Source: an uncultured Bdellovibrionales bacterium
GTDB lineage: Bacteria > Bdellovibrionota > Bdellovibrionia > Bdellovibrionales > UBA1609
Length of the DNA: 35,525 nt
Reading direction: 5' to 3'
Assembly (NCBI GenBank): GCA_938001965.1
Contig: CALLBC010000163.1
Coordinates: 1 to 35,525 of the forward strand
Shown: positions 26,481 through 35,009 of the stretch, one piece after another
How the letters are laid out: every line of letters begins with the position of its first letter
How positions within the stretch are numbered: the first letter of the stretch is position 1
Notes under the pieces: model-generated
Seen by the model: the letters and a program-made list of their open reading frames with translations, nothing else
Told to the model about the DNA's origin: nothing
The model's database searches: none
Position numbers and translations under genes: made by a program

Positions 26481-27880
26481 AAGATTTCCTGAAATACATC
26501 ACTATCAGTGTACAGTTCACCTAAGCCTGTATAAAAACTATTAATATAATTTGTAATAGTGATGTCACTGTTTTTGTCGTTGATAGTATTGATTTTGTGT
26601 AAGTAAACTTTTTTCCCTTTTTTTAAGGTTACAGTTTTAAGCTTTTTATTAGAGTCATAATTGTATCTCAAGAGTCCAGAAGGGCTTTTTATGCCAGAGA
26701 GTAGGTTGTTCTTATAGTTTATTTGATAGCTATTGTGATTTAGACTTGTGATGCGCCTTAGTTTGTTTTTTTGGCCATATTGGAGCACTAGGGAGCTGTT
26801 TTTGCTGTTTGGGTGAATATAAGAAATCTTTGAGATTCTATTGTTTTTGTCATACTGAAAGTTTGCTTTATATTGCTTACTACTATTTTTGACAGTCATT
26901 GTTGATAGGGTGTCTTGATGGTTATAGGCATAGGTTTTTGTTAGGCCATCTTTTTTTACTTTTACAATCTTTCGATTTTTTGGAGAAACAGCAAATAAAT
27001 TTTTATTATATGAGTCTGTGACTTGTAGTATTTCAAATAGATCATTGTACTTCACCAACATTTTATTTTTATGAGTAAAGCCATCTTTACAAGATTTATC
27101 AATAAAAATACTCAAAGAGAGTCCCTTGTTTTTCTGATAAGTATAATTTTCAATACAAAAATCATTTTGTGAAATTTTATAAACAGCTTTATTTTTATTG
27201 TAATAAATGGCTAGGAACTCTCCTTTGTGGTCTATGATCTTGCTAAGTAGAGAGTCTTTATTGTAGTTATAGGAGGTGAACTTTGATTGACTATTTTTTG
27301 AAAGCACAAGGTGTTTGCCTCTATAGCTATACTTTAAAATATTTTTTTTATTATTAAAAATACTGGAAACCAATTTATTTCGTTTAAAGAGTTTAAGTTT
27401 GGTTTTCCCAATTAACAAAGAGATAGATTTTTTTTGCTTTGAAATAAGTACGGTTTGTTGAGAGCTGTAAGGTTTTAGTCCCTTAAGTGCTCCATGCTTG
27501 TTAAAATAAAAGACATCGCCCTTAAGGTTTGTGTAAGTTTTTGAGTTATTTTTACTTATGGCTAAATGGTGCCCTTGAATATACGAAGACTTTTTATTAT
27601 TTTTTATAAAATAAATTTTCTTCATATTGCACTGGTAAATTGTATGATGAGTTTTATTAGTTATAATTTTGTATTCTAAATTTGAACACCAGCCCTTACC
27701 AAATAGCCCTACATTGCTTTCTTGGCTGTTGTAACTTCTCCAAAGTTTAAATTTTACATTCTTTTTATTAATTTCTAAGTCAGTGATGTCTTGATGAAAT
27801 TGACCAGTGGCTAAATTAACGCCAGCTAAACAATAGCTGCAAGAAAGTATCGAGACTATAAGTATTAGTGCTTTAATCAT
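26477..27880 (-). CDS. Secreted short RHS/YD-repeat protein
   Basis: 467 aa with a signal peptide (MIKALILIVSILSCSYCLA, cleavage before GV). Directly after it, GVNLATGQFHQDITDLEI, then LWRSYNS and GLFGKGWCSNLEY, match the domain (DUF6531-like) that starts many RHS/YD proteins. Degenerate YD-type repeats follow: YNYNKDSLLSKIIDHKG, FQYDKNNRISKISYI, LQYGQKNKLRRITSL and YNYDSNKKLKTVTL. It is far shorter than RHS toxin cages, lacks the RHS-core/DPxG junction and ends without a recognisable toxin domain. It is unusually rich in Lys and Asn. It sits between two other secreted proteins, with ATGA overlaps on both sides. The role may be carbohydrate or surface binding. Confidence 0.75.
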   Translation of the reverse strand: MIKALILIVSILSCSYCLAGVNLATGQFHQDITDLEINKKNVKFKLWRSYNSQESNVGLFGKGWCSNLEYKIITNKTHHTIYQCNMKKIYFIKNNKKSSYIQGHHLAISKNNSKTYTNLKGDVFYFNKHGALKGLKPYSSQQTVLISKQKKSISLLIGKTKLKLFKRNKLVSSIFNNKKNILKYSYRGKHLVLSKNSQSKFTSYNYNKDSLLSKIIDHKGEFLAIYYNKNKAVYKISQNDFCIENYTYQKNKGLSLSIFIDKSCKDGFTHKNKMLVKYNDLFEILQVTDSYNKNLFAVSPKNRKIVKVKKDGLTKTYAYNHQDTLSTMTVKNSSKQYKANFQYDKNNRISKISYIHPNSKNSSLVLQYGQKNKLRRITSLNHNSYQINYKNNLLSGIKSPSGLLRYNYDSNKKLKTVTLKKGKKVYLHKINTINDKNSDITITNYINSFYTGLGELYTDSDVFQEIL

Positions 27881-29241
27881 TTAAATGTCCCTGAAAACCC
27901 AAACAGAATCACTCCTTTTCTTTCTTCGTCACTATTTTTGCTAGATATTGCTGAAGCAGTAAATGCAAGATTGTCTACGCCAGCTTGCTTATGTTTAATT
28001 GGTTTCTGTACACTTGCATATATGGCATCTGTTTCATTATCTGAGTTAAGACCACCAATAACTCGTCTGGCGGAATATTTGGTTCCATTAGCATTTTCAC
28101 CTGAGACACCAAAGTTATAGTCAGACTCATCATTAACGGTAAGAAATCCATAAAGCACTAATTCTTTACTTTGCTCATAAGCTCCTGTTACTGTAGCACT
28201 GTATTTTGTTCTGTCATTACTTTTGTTTGTAGCTGTAACTGAAGCCGTGACTAGACTATTATTGTTTCCGGTAGCTGCGGTAAGAGTTGTTGTGCTGCTT
28301 TTTTTTCCGTCAAAATTTTTAGCTAACTTATTTCGTACTGAGAAATATAATTTTTTATTATTTGGTGTAACCTCCAAATTTGTACTGTATGAAATTTTCT
28401 TCCCATTTATTTTTGCCTTACGACTAACTACAAAAGTATTATCTTTAAATTTTACTGCATTTTGATCATTGAGTTTAAGAGAAAGTCTTATTCCTAATGG
28501 ATTTGTTTTTGATTGATCTCCGCCAGCCTTATTAATGGCTTGGTCTATGTCGCTTTCGTCATCATTAGTTCTTCCAGAAGGACGACTTTTGTTAATAACG
28601 CCTTGCTGAAGTTCTGCAAAGCTACCAACTTCTCTGCTATTTCTTAGACATTCTTTTGTTAACCTGGCTCGTTCACTCCTTTGCTCTTTTCTTACCTTTT
28701 CAATTTTTTCAGAACATTCTTTTACTACTTTTTTATATTGAGCCTTATTTTTATTTTGAACACTTCGAACACGTTGTCGACAGTTTTTTGTAATTTGTTT
28801 TTCTTTTGGAGTGGATATTTTTTCACAGCTAATCTCTTCATTGTCATCGCCTGCTTCAATAAGAAAGCTTCGTTGATTACCTGTAAATGAAAGTCCATCA
28901 TTTGTAATGCTCAATGAGCCAAAAACTTCATTTCCATACTCATCATAATATTTCAAGTTAGCTGAGGTTAATTTTACTTCAAATTTAGCTCTTTCTTTTT
29001 TAGTTAACCTTTCAAACTCTGTAGTTAGAGATGATGGTAGTTTAATATTAAACCCTTTTTTGGGACCACATTTACAGTCTTGTGAATTTATGAATGCACT
29101 AATATTTTGGTTAACTTTTAACCCTTGATACTCAGGATTGCCTGATAAGGATTCCATTAGAGTTATATTTGGATTATAAGTTGAGCCGGCCAGTGAATTA
29201 TTTGTAGTGATTAGAAAGCTAAGTAAAAGCCAAAGAGTCAT
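27877..29241 (-). CDS. Secreted beta-rich protein, first gene of the RHS operon
   Basis: 454 aa. The signal peptide is MTLWLLLSFLITTNNSLA, cleavage before GS. The N-terminal 130 residues hold a CKCG motif and beta segments. Residues about 135-215 are highly charged with four cysteines at regular intervals and likely form a helical or coiled-coil hairpin. From about 245 on the sequence alternates polar/hydrophobic strands and ends in FGFSGTFK, suggesting a beta-barrel or beta-helix that could sit in the outer membrane. Its stop overlaps the RHS-like start (ATGA), so it is a likely partner, perhaps anchor or exporter, of that protein. The Shine-Dalgarno is weak. Family unknown. Confidence 0.7.
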   Translation of the reverse strand: MTLWLLLSFLITTNNSLAGSTYNPNITLMESLSGNPEYQGLKVNQNISAFINSQDCKCGPKKGFNIKLPSSLTTEFERLTKKERAKFEVKLTSANLKYYDEYGNEVFGSLSITNDGLSFTGNQRSFLIEAGDDNEEISCEKISTPKEKQITKNCRQRVRSVQNKNKAQYKKVVKECSEKIEKVRKEQRSERARLTKECLRNSREVGSFAELQQGVINKSRPSGRTNDDESDIDQAINKAGGDQSKTNPLGIRLSLKLNDQNAVKFKDNTFVVSRKAKINGKKISYSTNLEVTPNNKKLYFSVRNKLAKNFDGKKSSTTTLTAATGNNNSLVTASVTATNKSNDRTKYSATVTGAYEQSKELVLYGFLTVNDESDYNFGVSGENANGTKYSARRVIGGLNSDNETDAIYASVQKPIKHKQAGVDNLAFTASAISSKNSDEERKGVILFGFSGTFK

Positions 29242-29361
29242 ACTCTATTTTCTAATGTTTTAATATTTATTCCAATCTTTGAAACAAATATGGACTAAAG
29301 TTGCGGCACTATATAAGCTAAGCATTATAATAGTAGGCCACTCCTGGACTATTTTCCGGGC

Positions 29362-31335
29362 TTATTTTTGCTTTCTATAGCTCTCAAACTTACTAATTAT
29401 TTGCTCTGTTATCTCAACTGAAAAGAACATATGTTCTGTATTTTTACTGCTACCAATAACTTCATGAAAAGTAGATTGTCTAGAGCTGAATGGACCATTT
29501 CTAAAAGCGTTACCATCTAGAGACATAACGGCACTGGCTGTTGGAATAAAGCAAGTGTGATAGTTATGCACTCTTAGTCTTTCACGCCAATTTTGGCTAA
29601 GTGCTAAATTTATACCTAACTCAGCTCCCTTGATTATATCAGTAGTTGTGCCACAAGGTATATTATCTTCAGTGCTTTGAACTGTATCTTTATAGGTAAA
29701 ATCATAAGTTCTTGAGCCAGCGAATAGTTGATTTCTGTCTGGGAACTCAAGCCAAGCATAGGACGATATATTACTTCGTCCACGCGGATTAACAAATAAA
29801 CTTAATTTTACTTTATTTGTCTCGCTAGTAGTCACATCAAAATAAGCCGTTTGTTTACTAAGATTTACACCTGTGATAGAGCCATTGGCAATGGCAATAT
29901 TTTTAAAGGTTTTTTTAGGCAATACTGCTGTATCTCTTTTCATTTGAATATACTCTTTTTTATGGAGTCCATTAGGGGCGAGAGTGCTATATACGATTAG
30001 CTCATTTGATGGGATGTTGTTAAAGTAATCGCTTATAAAAGATCCTGATTGTTCTGAAGCCTGTCCTAAAACATTAGCACCCTGAGCAAGAGGTGTTGTG
30101 ACAAAATCCATGTCAAAAATATCATCAATTATGACATTAAAGATTCCTGCCAGACTTGTTTTACTTTTTGCATAAGCAAAAACTTTAGAAATTGCATCTG
30201 GTAAATACTGTAGACCTAAAGGTACATGGGCTCCCAGGTGTGGACTGTCCATAGAAAGGTACAGGTTTACATTATGATCAAACTCTTTTCTTTCAAGTAT
30301 AGTTAAAGCTTTTTTAGCAACCACTCCACCTAAACTAAGCCCCATAAGGTTTATTTTTTCAAAATTTGGATTGCCTTCATAGGGCTTTCTGATTGCATCA
30401 AACCTTTCTATAATTTGAGCCAGTGCTTGAGACTTTTCAACAACTGGTAAAGAGGTGTTAGCTAGGTGCCCAAAGCTTACATATAATACTGAAATGCCAT
30501 TTTTATGTAAGTAATTCAGTAGTGTAGGAAGTTTTGATCCGTCACTTTTAGACTTAGTGAATAACCAATTAAGCTCAAAATCAATACTCTTGCTGGCCAA
30601 TGGGTTATATGGGCTAACTAGAATAAGTGTTCTATTAAGGGGCTCAAGAGTATTGCCAGCTGGGTAAAATTTTGCAATGGCCCCTGCTTTGGTGATGCCT
30701 TTAGATCTTGCATAATCATTAAATAGTGGTGAGTTAACATTGACCTTTTCAAAGCAACCAAGAGCAGCAGTCATAGTTGAAAAGTTAACACAATTTTGAT
30801 TGTTAATCTGAACTGATTTTCTAGAGTTTATGTTATGTAATTTAAAAACTTCTGTAGAAATATGTCGGTCTAATTGCTTATTCCCAGTACAAGTAGTAGT
30901 GGTTGATTCAAGTTTACCCGCACCATCCCCATCTGTATCTATGCATATTTTTTCAGTTAAAGCCTCAATAATTGGTTCAACTAAATTCTCAATTGAAGGT
31001 TTCGGTGGTTGAGTTGTGGGAACACACTTTTTAATTAATCCTGGTCTGCAAGTAGTATTTATAACTTCGGATATTGTTGAGTTTTCAGTATTTTCATTAG
31101 CAGGATTTGTGATTTCATTTTCAATAAAAATAGGTTTAGTCTCATCAGGTAAATGATTTGTTGTATTTGTCTCAGGTGTTATTGCTGTAGGTTCATTATT
31201 TACAATGTTATTATTGCTTGAAACTTCTGATTTTTGATTAATGGCCTGATTTGAAGTAAAGTTAGAATCTCCGCAGGCAACTTGAAGGCCTGTTAATACA
31301 AAAACCACTAAATTTAAAACCGATCTAATTGACAT
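29362..31335 (-). CDS. Exported alpha/beta-hydrolase (lipase-like), probable lipoprotein
   Basis: 657 aa with Shine-Dalgarno AAAGGGA. The signal peptide ends at LQVAC (C21), a weak lipobox, followed by an 80-residue Asn/Thr/Glu-rich linker. A short acidic DTDGDGAG loop near 133-140 may bind calcium. The hydrolase domain spans about 235-650. LILVSPYNPLASKS begins the fold, the nucleophile elbow is GLSLGG with S334, and MDSPHLGAHVP (362-372) is a lipase/PGAP1-like segment. A candidate histidine lies in VHNYHTCFIPTASAV. The substrate could be a lipid or other ester. It is upstream of the RHS operon on the same strand, 120 bases away. No lid or secretion-chaperone gene was seen. Confidence 0.8.
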   Translation of the reverse strand: MSIRSVLNLVVFVLTGLQVACGDSNFTSNQAINQKSEVSSNNNIVNNEPTAITPETNTTNHLPDETKPIFIENEITNPANENTENSTISEVINTTCRPGLIKKCVPTTQPPKPSIENLVEPIIEALTEKICIDTDGDGAGKLESTTTTCTGNKQLDRHISTEVFKLHNINSRKSVQINNQNCVNFSTMTAALGCFEKVNVNSPLFNDYARSKGITKAGAIAKFYPAGNTLEPLNRTLILVSPYNPLASKSIDFELNWLFTKSKSDGSKLPTLLNYLHKNGISVLYVSFGHLANTSLPVVEKSQALAQIIERFDAIRKPYEGNPNFEKINLMGLSLGGVVAKKALTILERKEFDHNVNLYLSMDSPHLGAHVPLGLQYLPDAISKVFAYAKSKTSLAGIFNVIIDDIFDMDFVTTPLAQGANVLGQASEQSGSFISDYFNNIPSNELIVYSTLAPNGLHKKEYIQMKRDTAVLPKKTFKNIAIANGSITGVNLSKQTAYFDVTTSETNKVKLSLFVNPRGRSNISSYAWLEFPDRNQLFAGSRTYDFTYKDTVQSTEDNIPCGTTTDIIKGAELGINLALSQNWRERLRVHNYHTCFIPTASAVMSLDGNAFRNGPFSSRQSTFHEVIGSSKNTEHMFFSVEITEQIISKFESYRKQK

Positions 31336-31442
31336 AAATATCCCTTTCTAATACCCGTAATATTGCTAATTAAGTGCCAATAGCTGTTACTCAAATCAAT
31401 TCTAGTCCAGCTTGAGTGTGTCATCTTGAGAAATGCAAAAAG

Positions 31443-31473
31443 TTGATTGTTAAAATAGTAAAAATTGTATAAT
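31443..31473 (+). promoter_or_regulatory. Candidate promoter of the DinB-family gene
   Basis: A perfect TATAAT lies at 31468-31473. Possible -35 elements are TTGATT (31443-31448, 19-base spacer) or TTGTTA (31447-31452, 15-base spacer). It is about 50 bases upstream of the ATG. The -10 box is good and the -35 is ambiguous. Confidence 0.45.
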
Positions 31474-31521
31474 AAATGAACGTCTCATTTAGAGGCTTGT
31501 TAAGTCTGTGAGGAAATATAA

Positions 31522-32013
31522 ATGGATAATCAAAAACTAGTAAATGATTTTAAAAAGGGTTGGGACTTTGCTCGTCAAATGACAATTGATTTTATTAAGT
31601 CAGTTCCTGAAGAGAAATGGAGTTATAGTCCCCATGAAAAATACTCACCTCTATGTAAGCAGTTTCGCCATATGATATGGGTCTCTGGTTTGTATAGAGA
31701 GGCCTTAGAGCTTGGTAAAGTGAACGATGATTGTTCTAGTAAGAAAGCTCATTATAAAGGTGACCTTACAAGGGAAAGTATTCTTGAAGGTTTTAGAATA
31801 GAAGAAGAAAAAATGAATTACACTTTTAATAAATTAAGTGAGTCTAATTTAGATGAATATTCTGTTAATGCATGGGGATCGGAAATGGGCTTTGCTGAGT
31901 TTGTCACCGTATTAATCCAGCATGAGTCTACTCATCAAGGTCTGTGGTCTTTTTATGCAAAGCTAGGTGAGTTTGAAACTCCGAAAAGCTGGCAAGAGAA
32001 TTGGGGGATTTAG
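31522..32013 (+). CDS. DinB-family putative metal-dependent protein
   Basis: 163 aa, the usual size of DinB/YfiT-like four-helix proteins. The expected metal-binding histidines are H50 (QFRHMIW), H134 and H138 (QHESTHQGLW), arranged as in the family. Many members are thiol- (bacillithiol/mycothiol) transferases or of unknown enzyme activity; the substrate cannot be told here. GAGGAA lies before the ATG. A second small gene overlaps its 3' end, so they may act together. It is a cytoplasmic protein in a region otherwise rich in exported ones. Confidence 0.85.
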   Translation: MDNQKLVNDFKKGWDFARQMTIDFIKSVPEEKWSYSPHEKYSPLCKQFRHMIWVSGLYREALELGKVNDDCSSKKAHYKGDLTRESILEGFRIEEEKMNYTFNKLSESNLDEYSVNAWGSEMGFAEFVTVLIQHESTHQGLWSFYAKLGEFETPKSWQENWGI

Positions 32014-32296
32014 ATGGGGCATTGTAAGCCTGACTGAAGAGTTACAAGATATTAAGGTTCTATTAAAAGAAATTTCTAAGTTTGAAAAAATAAAAGAGAA
32101 AAAAACTGGAACATTTTATTTAAAATCTAAAGGCTTCCTTCACTTTCATTCAAAAGAAAATAAAAGATGGGCTGATATACGTGTTGGACAAAACTGGGGT
32201 GAGCCAGTGGATATAAAATTTAATCCAAGTGCATTGGATAAAAAGAAATTCATGGCTGAAGTTAAAAAGAGATATGATAGTTCTCTGCACGCTTAA
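31967..32296 (+). CDS. Small protein of unknown function overlapping the DinB-family gene; start uncertain
   Basis: Up to 109 aa. The well-formed part starts around LTEELQDIK and contains a conserved-looking core, KKTGTFYLKSKGFLHFHS, then WADIRVGQNW and a basic C-terminal helix. The reading frame has no ATG near this point. GTG 31967 or TTG 31973 would overlap the DinB-family gene by about 45 bases, and ATT codons at 32000 and 32021 are other possibilities. None has a strong Shine-Dalgarno. The core looks like a small alpha/beta domain of a family whose members have the 'FLHFH' motif; function unknown. It converges with the barrel gene, seven bases apart. Confidence 0.65.
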   Translation: MSLKLRKAGKRIGGFRWGIVSLTEELQDIKVLLKEISKFEKIKEKKTGTFYLKSKGFLHFHSKENKRWADIRVGQNWGEPVDIKFNPSALDKKKFMAEVKKRYDSSLHA

Positions 32297-32303
32297 GAAT
32301 ATT

Positions 32304-34109
32304 TTAAAAAATATAATTTAAATAAAGGCCAAGCTTATTTTGAATTAGATTTTGGCGACCATCCACCTTTTGTGTTCCATTACTAAGATTGTAACTGATT
32401 TCAATAAACTGAAGCTGCCAATCCATACCTAACTGAAAGTCTTCGCTAAGAAGGTACTCAATCCTTGTATGGGCGTTGACTCCATAGCCAAACTCTGGTG
32501 AATAACTAAATTTAGAAGTGCTCCCTAGAACTTGAAAAAGTAGGCTTGCATGAGACTGCACCTTAAAATTTTGACTTAACATTTTGTTATAACCAGCGCC
32601 ACCAGATAAGAAGTAGTGACTGCTATCAAGTAGCTCATAAACCGTAGATGGAGCAGGGAAGGAGGCCAATAAAGAAAGGGACTGGTAGAGTAATCCGGCG
32701 CGAGCAAACCAATGATCCTTTTTTGTGTTATAGCCCTTCTCATCAAAAATATAAATTCCTTCAAGGTGAAGCTCCATCCAAGTGTAATCTATAAATATTT
32801 TATCACTAGCCTCTAAGAAAGATCCATTTGAGTAAACAAGCTGACCTTCAATGCCAATCCTTGGCTTAAAATAATGAGCTCCACTGAGGTTAAAACTAAC
32901 ATCGCCATTAGTGGCATGGAATAGTTGATTTCTCTCTACTGCGGCATTGGTAGTACTATTTATATCCTGATCATACCGTGTGAACCTTAAGCCAACCCCA
33001 GCTCTCGCCCATGTTTTGTTCCAATGATGCAGGCTATAGGACCTTTTTCCTTCTTCTCGAAGTTGATCTTTTAAACGTTTAACCTCTTCTTGATGAGTAG
33101 TTTTTTGGTTTTGGATCATGCCTCTTAATTCATTAATTTGATCTTGTAAGTTTGCGTAATTTTGACTATCAGACTTATTCTTGGCCTTGTTTAATTGGTT
33201 TTCAATTTTTTTAGTTTTAATTAAGTTCTTTGTTTTTTCTTGTTGGTATTTTATTTTTTGGTCTCTAAGCTGTTCATTTAATTTTAAACTTTTGAAATAC
33301 TTTTCTTCGTTTGCTTCAAGGCTGTCTAACTTTTTTTGTTGATCGGATTGGCTGAGTGACTTTAGCTCTTCCCCGGAAGGGTCATAAATAACTTTTAAAT
33401 AAAAGGGGTATGAGTAGTTAGTGATCTTAGTTTTATCTTTGTAAGCGATCACTCGCCAGTGATAATCAACGTTGGGAGAAACCTCAATAGGGAAGTCATT
33501 AGTTTTAGAGTAGTAAAACATTCGTCTTTTTGAAGTAAGTCTTATAATTTCAATTTCATATAAAGTTGCATTATCTACGGGTTCCCACTTTAGCAGCACA
33601 GGGTATAAGTGTCTTCTTTCGTTAAATCTAAACTCACCAGGAATTTTAGCCCCTGGACCTCGGGGTAATGAAGGCGTATGTTGGTAAGTATTCTTTTCCC
33701 ATGCAATAGTATTTATTTTATTTTCAGGGGTTTCAGTATTTTTGAAGGAATTATTTATAATATTAATATCATAAAAAGGGCTAAAGCGAGTAACATCCTC
33801 ATTATCTTTTCTACCAACCACCTTCCATGCGTATGGTGCATTGGGCACAAAACTATAAGTGAGTTGATTTGACGCTGTATAATAAATTTTTCTAAAATGC
33901 TTATCTTTTCTGATAATTATAACTTTGTAACTTCTAGCATCAGCAATTTTACTCCACTTTAATTGGGTGGCATGTGTATTAATATTATTATTTTTATCAG
34001 TAGAAATACTTTTAGAAATTAAACTTTTAGGACCATCAGGGAGGGTAGTCTGAGAAAGTGAGTAAAAACTGTAAGTCACAGCGATGAAAACTAAAAAAAG
34101 CTTAATCAT
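32304..34109 (-). CDS. Outer-membrane protein with two fibronectin-like domains, coiled coil and beta-barrel
   Basis: 601 aa. A signal peptide (MIKLFLVFIAVTYSFYSLS) is followed by two similar FN3-like modules at about 25-120 and 165-245. Compare LKWSKIADARSYKVIIIRKD with LKWEPVDNATLYEIEIIRL, each followed by a Y.W.V..... D....S.PFY segment. Residues about 255-360 are charged heptad-like helix (coiled coil). The last 240 residues alternate aromatic and polar residues and end LGLYLNYIF, with the terminal Phe typical of outer-membrane barrels. The modules should lie in the periplasm or outside, with the coiled coil as spacer. No Shine-Dalgarno is visible at the ATG; a promoter lies right upstream. 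Family not recognised. Confidence 0.8.
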   Translation of the reverse strand: MIKLFLVFIAVTYSFYSLSQTTLPDGPKSLISKSISTDKNNNINTHATQLKWSKIADARSYKVIIIRKDKHFRKIYYTASNQLTYSFVPNAPYAWKVVGRKDNEDVTRFSPFYDINIINNSFKNTETPENKINTIAWEKNTYQHTPSLPRGPGAKIPGEFRFNERRHLYPVLLKWEPVDNATLYEIEIIRLTSKRRMFYYSKTNDFPIEVSPNVDYHWRVIAYKDKTKITNYSYPFYLKVIYDPSGEELKSLSQSDQQKKLDSLEANEEKYFKSLKLNEQLRDQKIKYQQEKTKNLIKTKKIENQLNKAKNKSDSQNYANLQDQINELRGMIQNQKTTHQEEVKRLKDQLREEGKRSYSLHHWNKTWARAGVGLRFTRYDQDINSTTNAAVERNQLFHATNGDVSFNLSGAHYFKPRIGIEGQLVYSNGSFLEASDKIFIDYTWMELHLEGIYIFDEKGYNTKKDHWFARAGLLYQSLSLLASFPAPSTVYELLDSSHYFLSGGAGYNKMLSQNFKVQSHASLLFQVLGSTSKFSYSPEFGYGVNAHTRIEYLLSEDFQLGMDWQLQFIEISYNLSNGTQKVDGRQNLIQNKLGLYLNYIF

Positions 34110-34122
34110 ATTACGTAGATTA

Positions 34123-34150
34123 ATTGTAACACACTGTCTAATTTAGCCAA
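34123..34150 (-). promoter_or_regulatory. Candidate promoter of the barrel gene, giving an almost leaderless mRNA
   Basis: On the minus strand, TTGGCT (plus 34145-34150) and TACAAT (plus 34123-34128) are 16 bases apart. The -10 box ends 13 bases before the ATG, so the transcript would carry only about seven untranslated bases, matching the lack of a Shine-Dalgarno. Confidence 0.4.
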
Positions 34151-34202
34151 GTAAATTGAATAAATGTACTGTACTTTAATATATAAATTTTATCACTAAA
34201 GT

Positions 34203-34766
34203 CTAGTAAGGGGCTGTGGGATCTAATCTGTAAATTGGTGCTTCTGTATTTATATTTGCGCCACCAGAAGAGTCTCTTAACCAGGATGTCTTACGCAGTC
34301 CTGTTACAGAGGTGTATCCTGAGTTAGTTTGTTTAATAACTTTAGTGTTAGAGACCCGGGTAAAACTTAACTTTGTAGGTAGATCAACAAATACAACGTC
34401 TGTTGTAAAGTCATCAGTTCCATCGGAGAAATCAATATTTGTTGTTCCTGCAACAGTAGCGGTAAATTTACAATAAATTATGCCTTGTGAGTTAGATTGT
34501 GTACAGTTTACAAAATTAGTTGTATTAATTTGTGGTGTTGCATTCATGAACAAACCTTGGATAGGTTGATTACTTTTACTAAAAACTTGAAGTTTTATTA
34601 CTCCCTGTGAAGTCCCATTTGCAAACTCTATAGTTTTATTTAAAACTTGTGTGTATGGAGCATGCCAGCTACTAATTTTTTTGCTACCAATAATTGTAAC
34701 ATCCTTACTGCAACCAAGAGAAAAAAAGTAAATTAGAATAACAAATAACTTATAAAGTCTAAGCAT
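34203..34766 (-). CDS. Ig-like lipoprotein of unknown function
   Basis: 187 aa. The signal peptide ends in the lipobox SLGC (C19), so it is lipid-anchored. Residues about 45-135 form one bacterial Ig-like (Big/invasin-type) domain with NGTSQGVIKLQVFSKSNQPI, a disulfide-capable pair of cysteines in VNCTQSNSQGIIYCKF and a closing strand DVVFVDLP. The remaining 50 residues are Ser/Thr/Asn-rich with no recognised fold. It may be a short adhesin-like or periplasm-facing protein. A 10-bp palindrome GACTTAAGTC touches the start codon. There is 93-base spacing to the barrel gene and the same strand, so co-regulation is possible. Confidence 0.75.
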   Translation of the reverse strand: MLRLYKLFVILIYFFSLGCSKDVTIIGSKKISSWHAPYTQVLNKTIEFANGTSQGVIKLQVFSKSNQPIQGLFMNATPQINTTNFVNCTQSNSQGIIYCKFTATVAGTTNIDFSDGTDDFTTDVVFVDLPTKLSFTRVSNTKVIKQTNSGYTSVTGLRKTSWLRDSSGGANINTEAPIYRLDPTAPY

Positions 34767-34776
34767 GACTTAAGTC
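34767..34776. repeat. 10-bp perfect palindrome next to the Ig-like lipoprotein start
   Basis: GACTTAAGTC directly adjoins the ATG (minus strand, 34764-34766). It could occlude or form the translation start region, or be chance in AT-rich sequence. No Shine-Dalgarno is visible there. Confidence 0.25.
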
Positions 34777-35009
34777 TTATCGGTTGGATTAAGGTATAGT
34801 TTAAAAATATTTATTAATTTTGTCTTAAATTTAAACACAATAAAAATTAAAAATTTAAAATAAAAAAATATGTCTAATTGTGAGAATTTATTCAAACTTT
34901 TAACTAGTAGGGCGATGGTCTGGCTCTATTTTAGTATAGATTTTTTACACTTTTACTTAAAATTACTCTTGTTTATGCCGATATGTACATGTTCGTAATT
35001 ATTGAACGA

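Noticed and set aside
26205-27880. RHS toxin with cognate immunity gene
   Set aside because: The YD-repeat protein has a signal peptide, no RHS-core cage junction and no recognisable toxin tip, and the small neighbour is itself secreted. Kept only as an operon of unknown role.
29329-29353. Hairpin AATAGT...ACTATT after the lipase-like gene as a terminator
   Set aside because: Six AT-rich pairs around a large loop and no T-run on the minus strand; too weak to call.
32299-32314. AT-only palindrome ATATTTTAAAAAATAT at the convergent gene ends
   Set aside because: Made solely of A and T within coding sequence of the barrel C-terminus; the stem would be too weak for a terminator and is likely chance.
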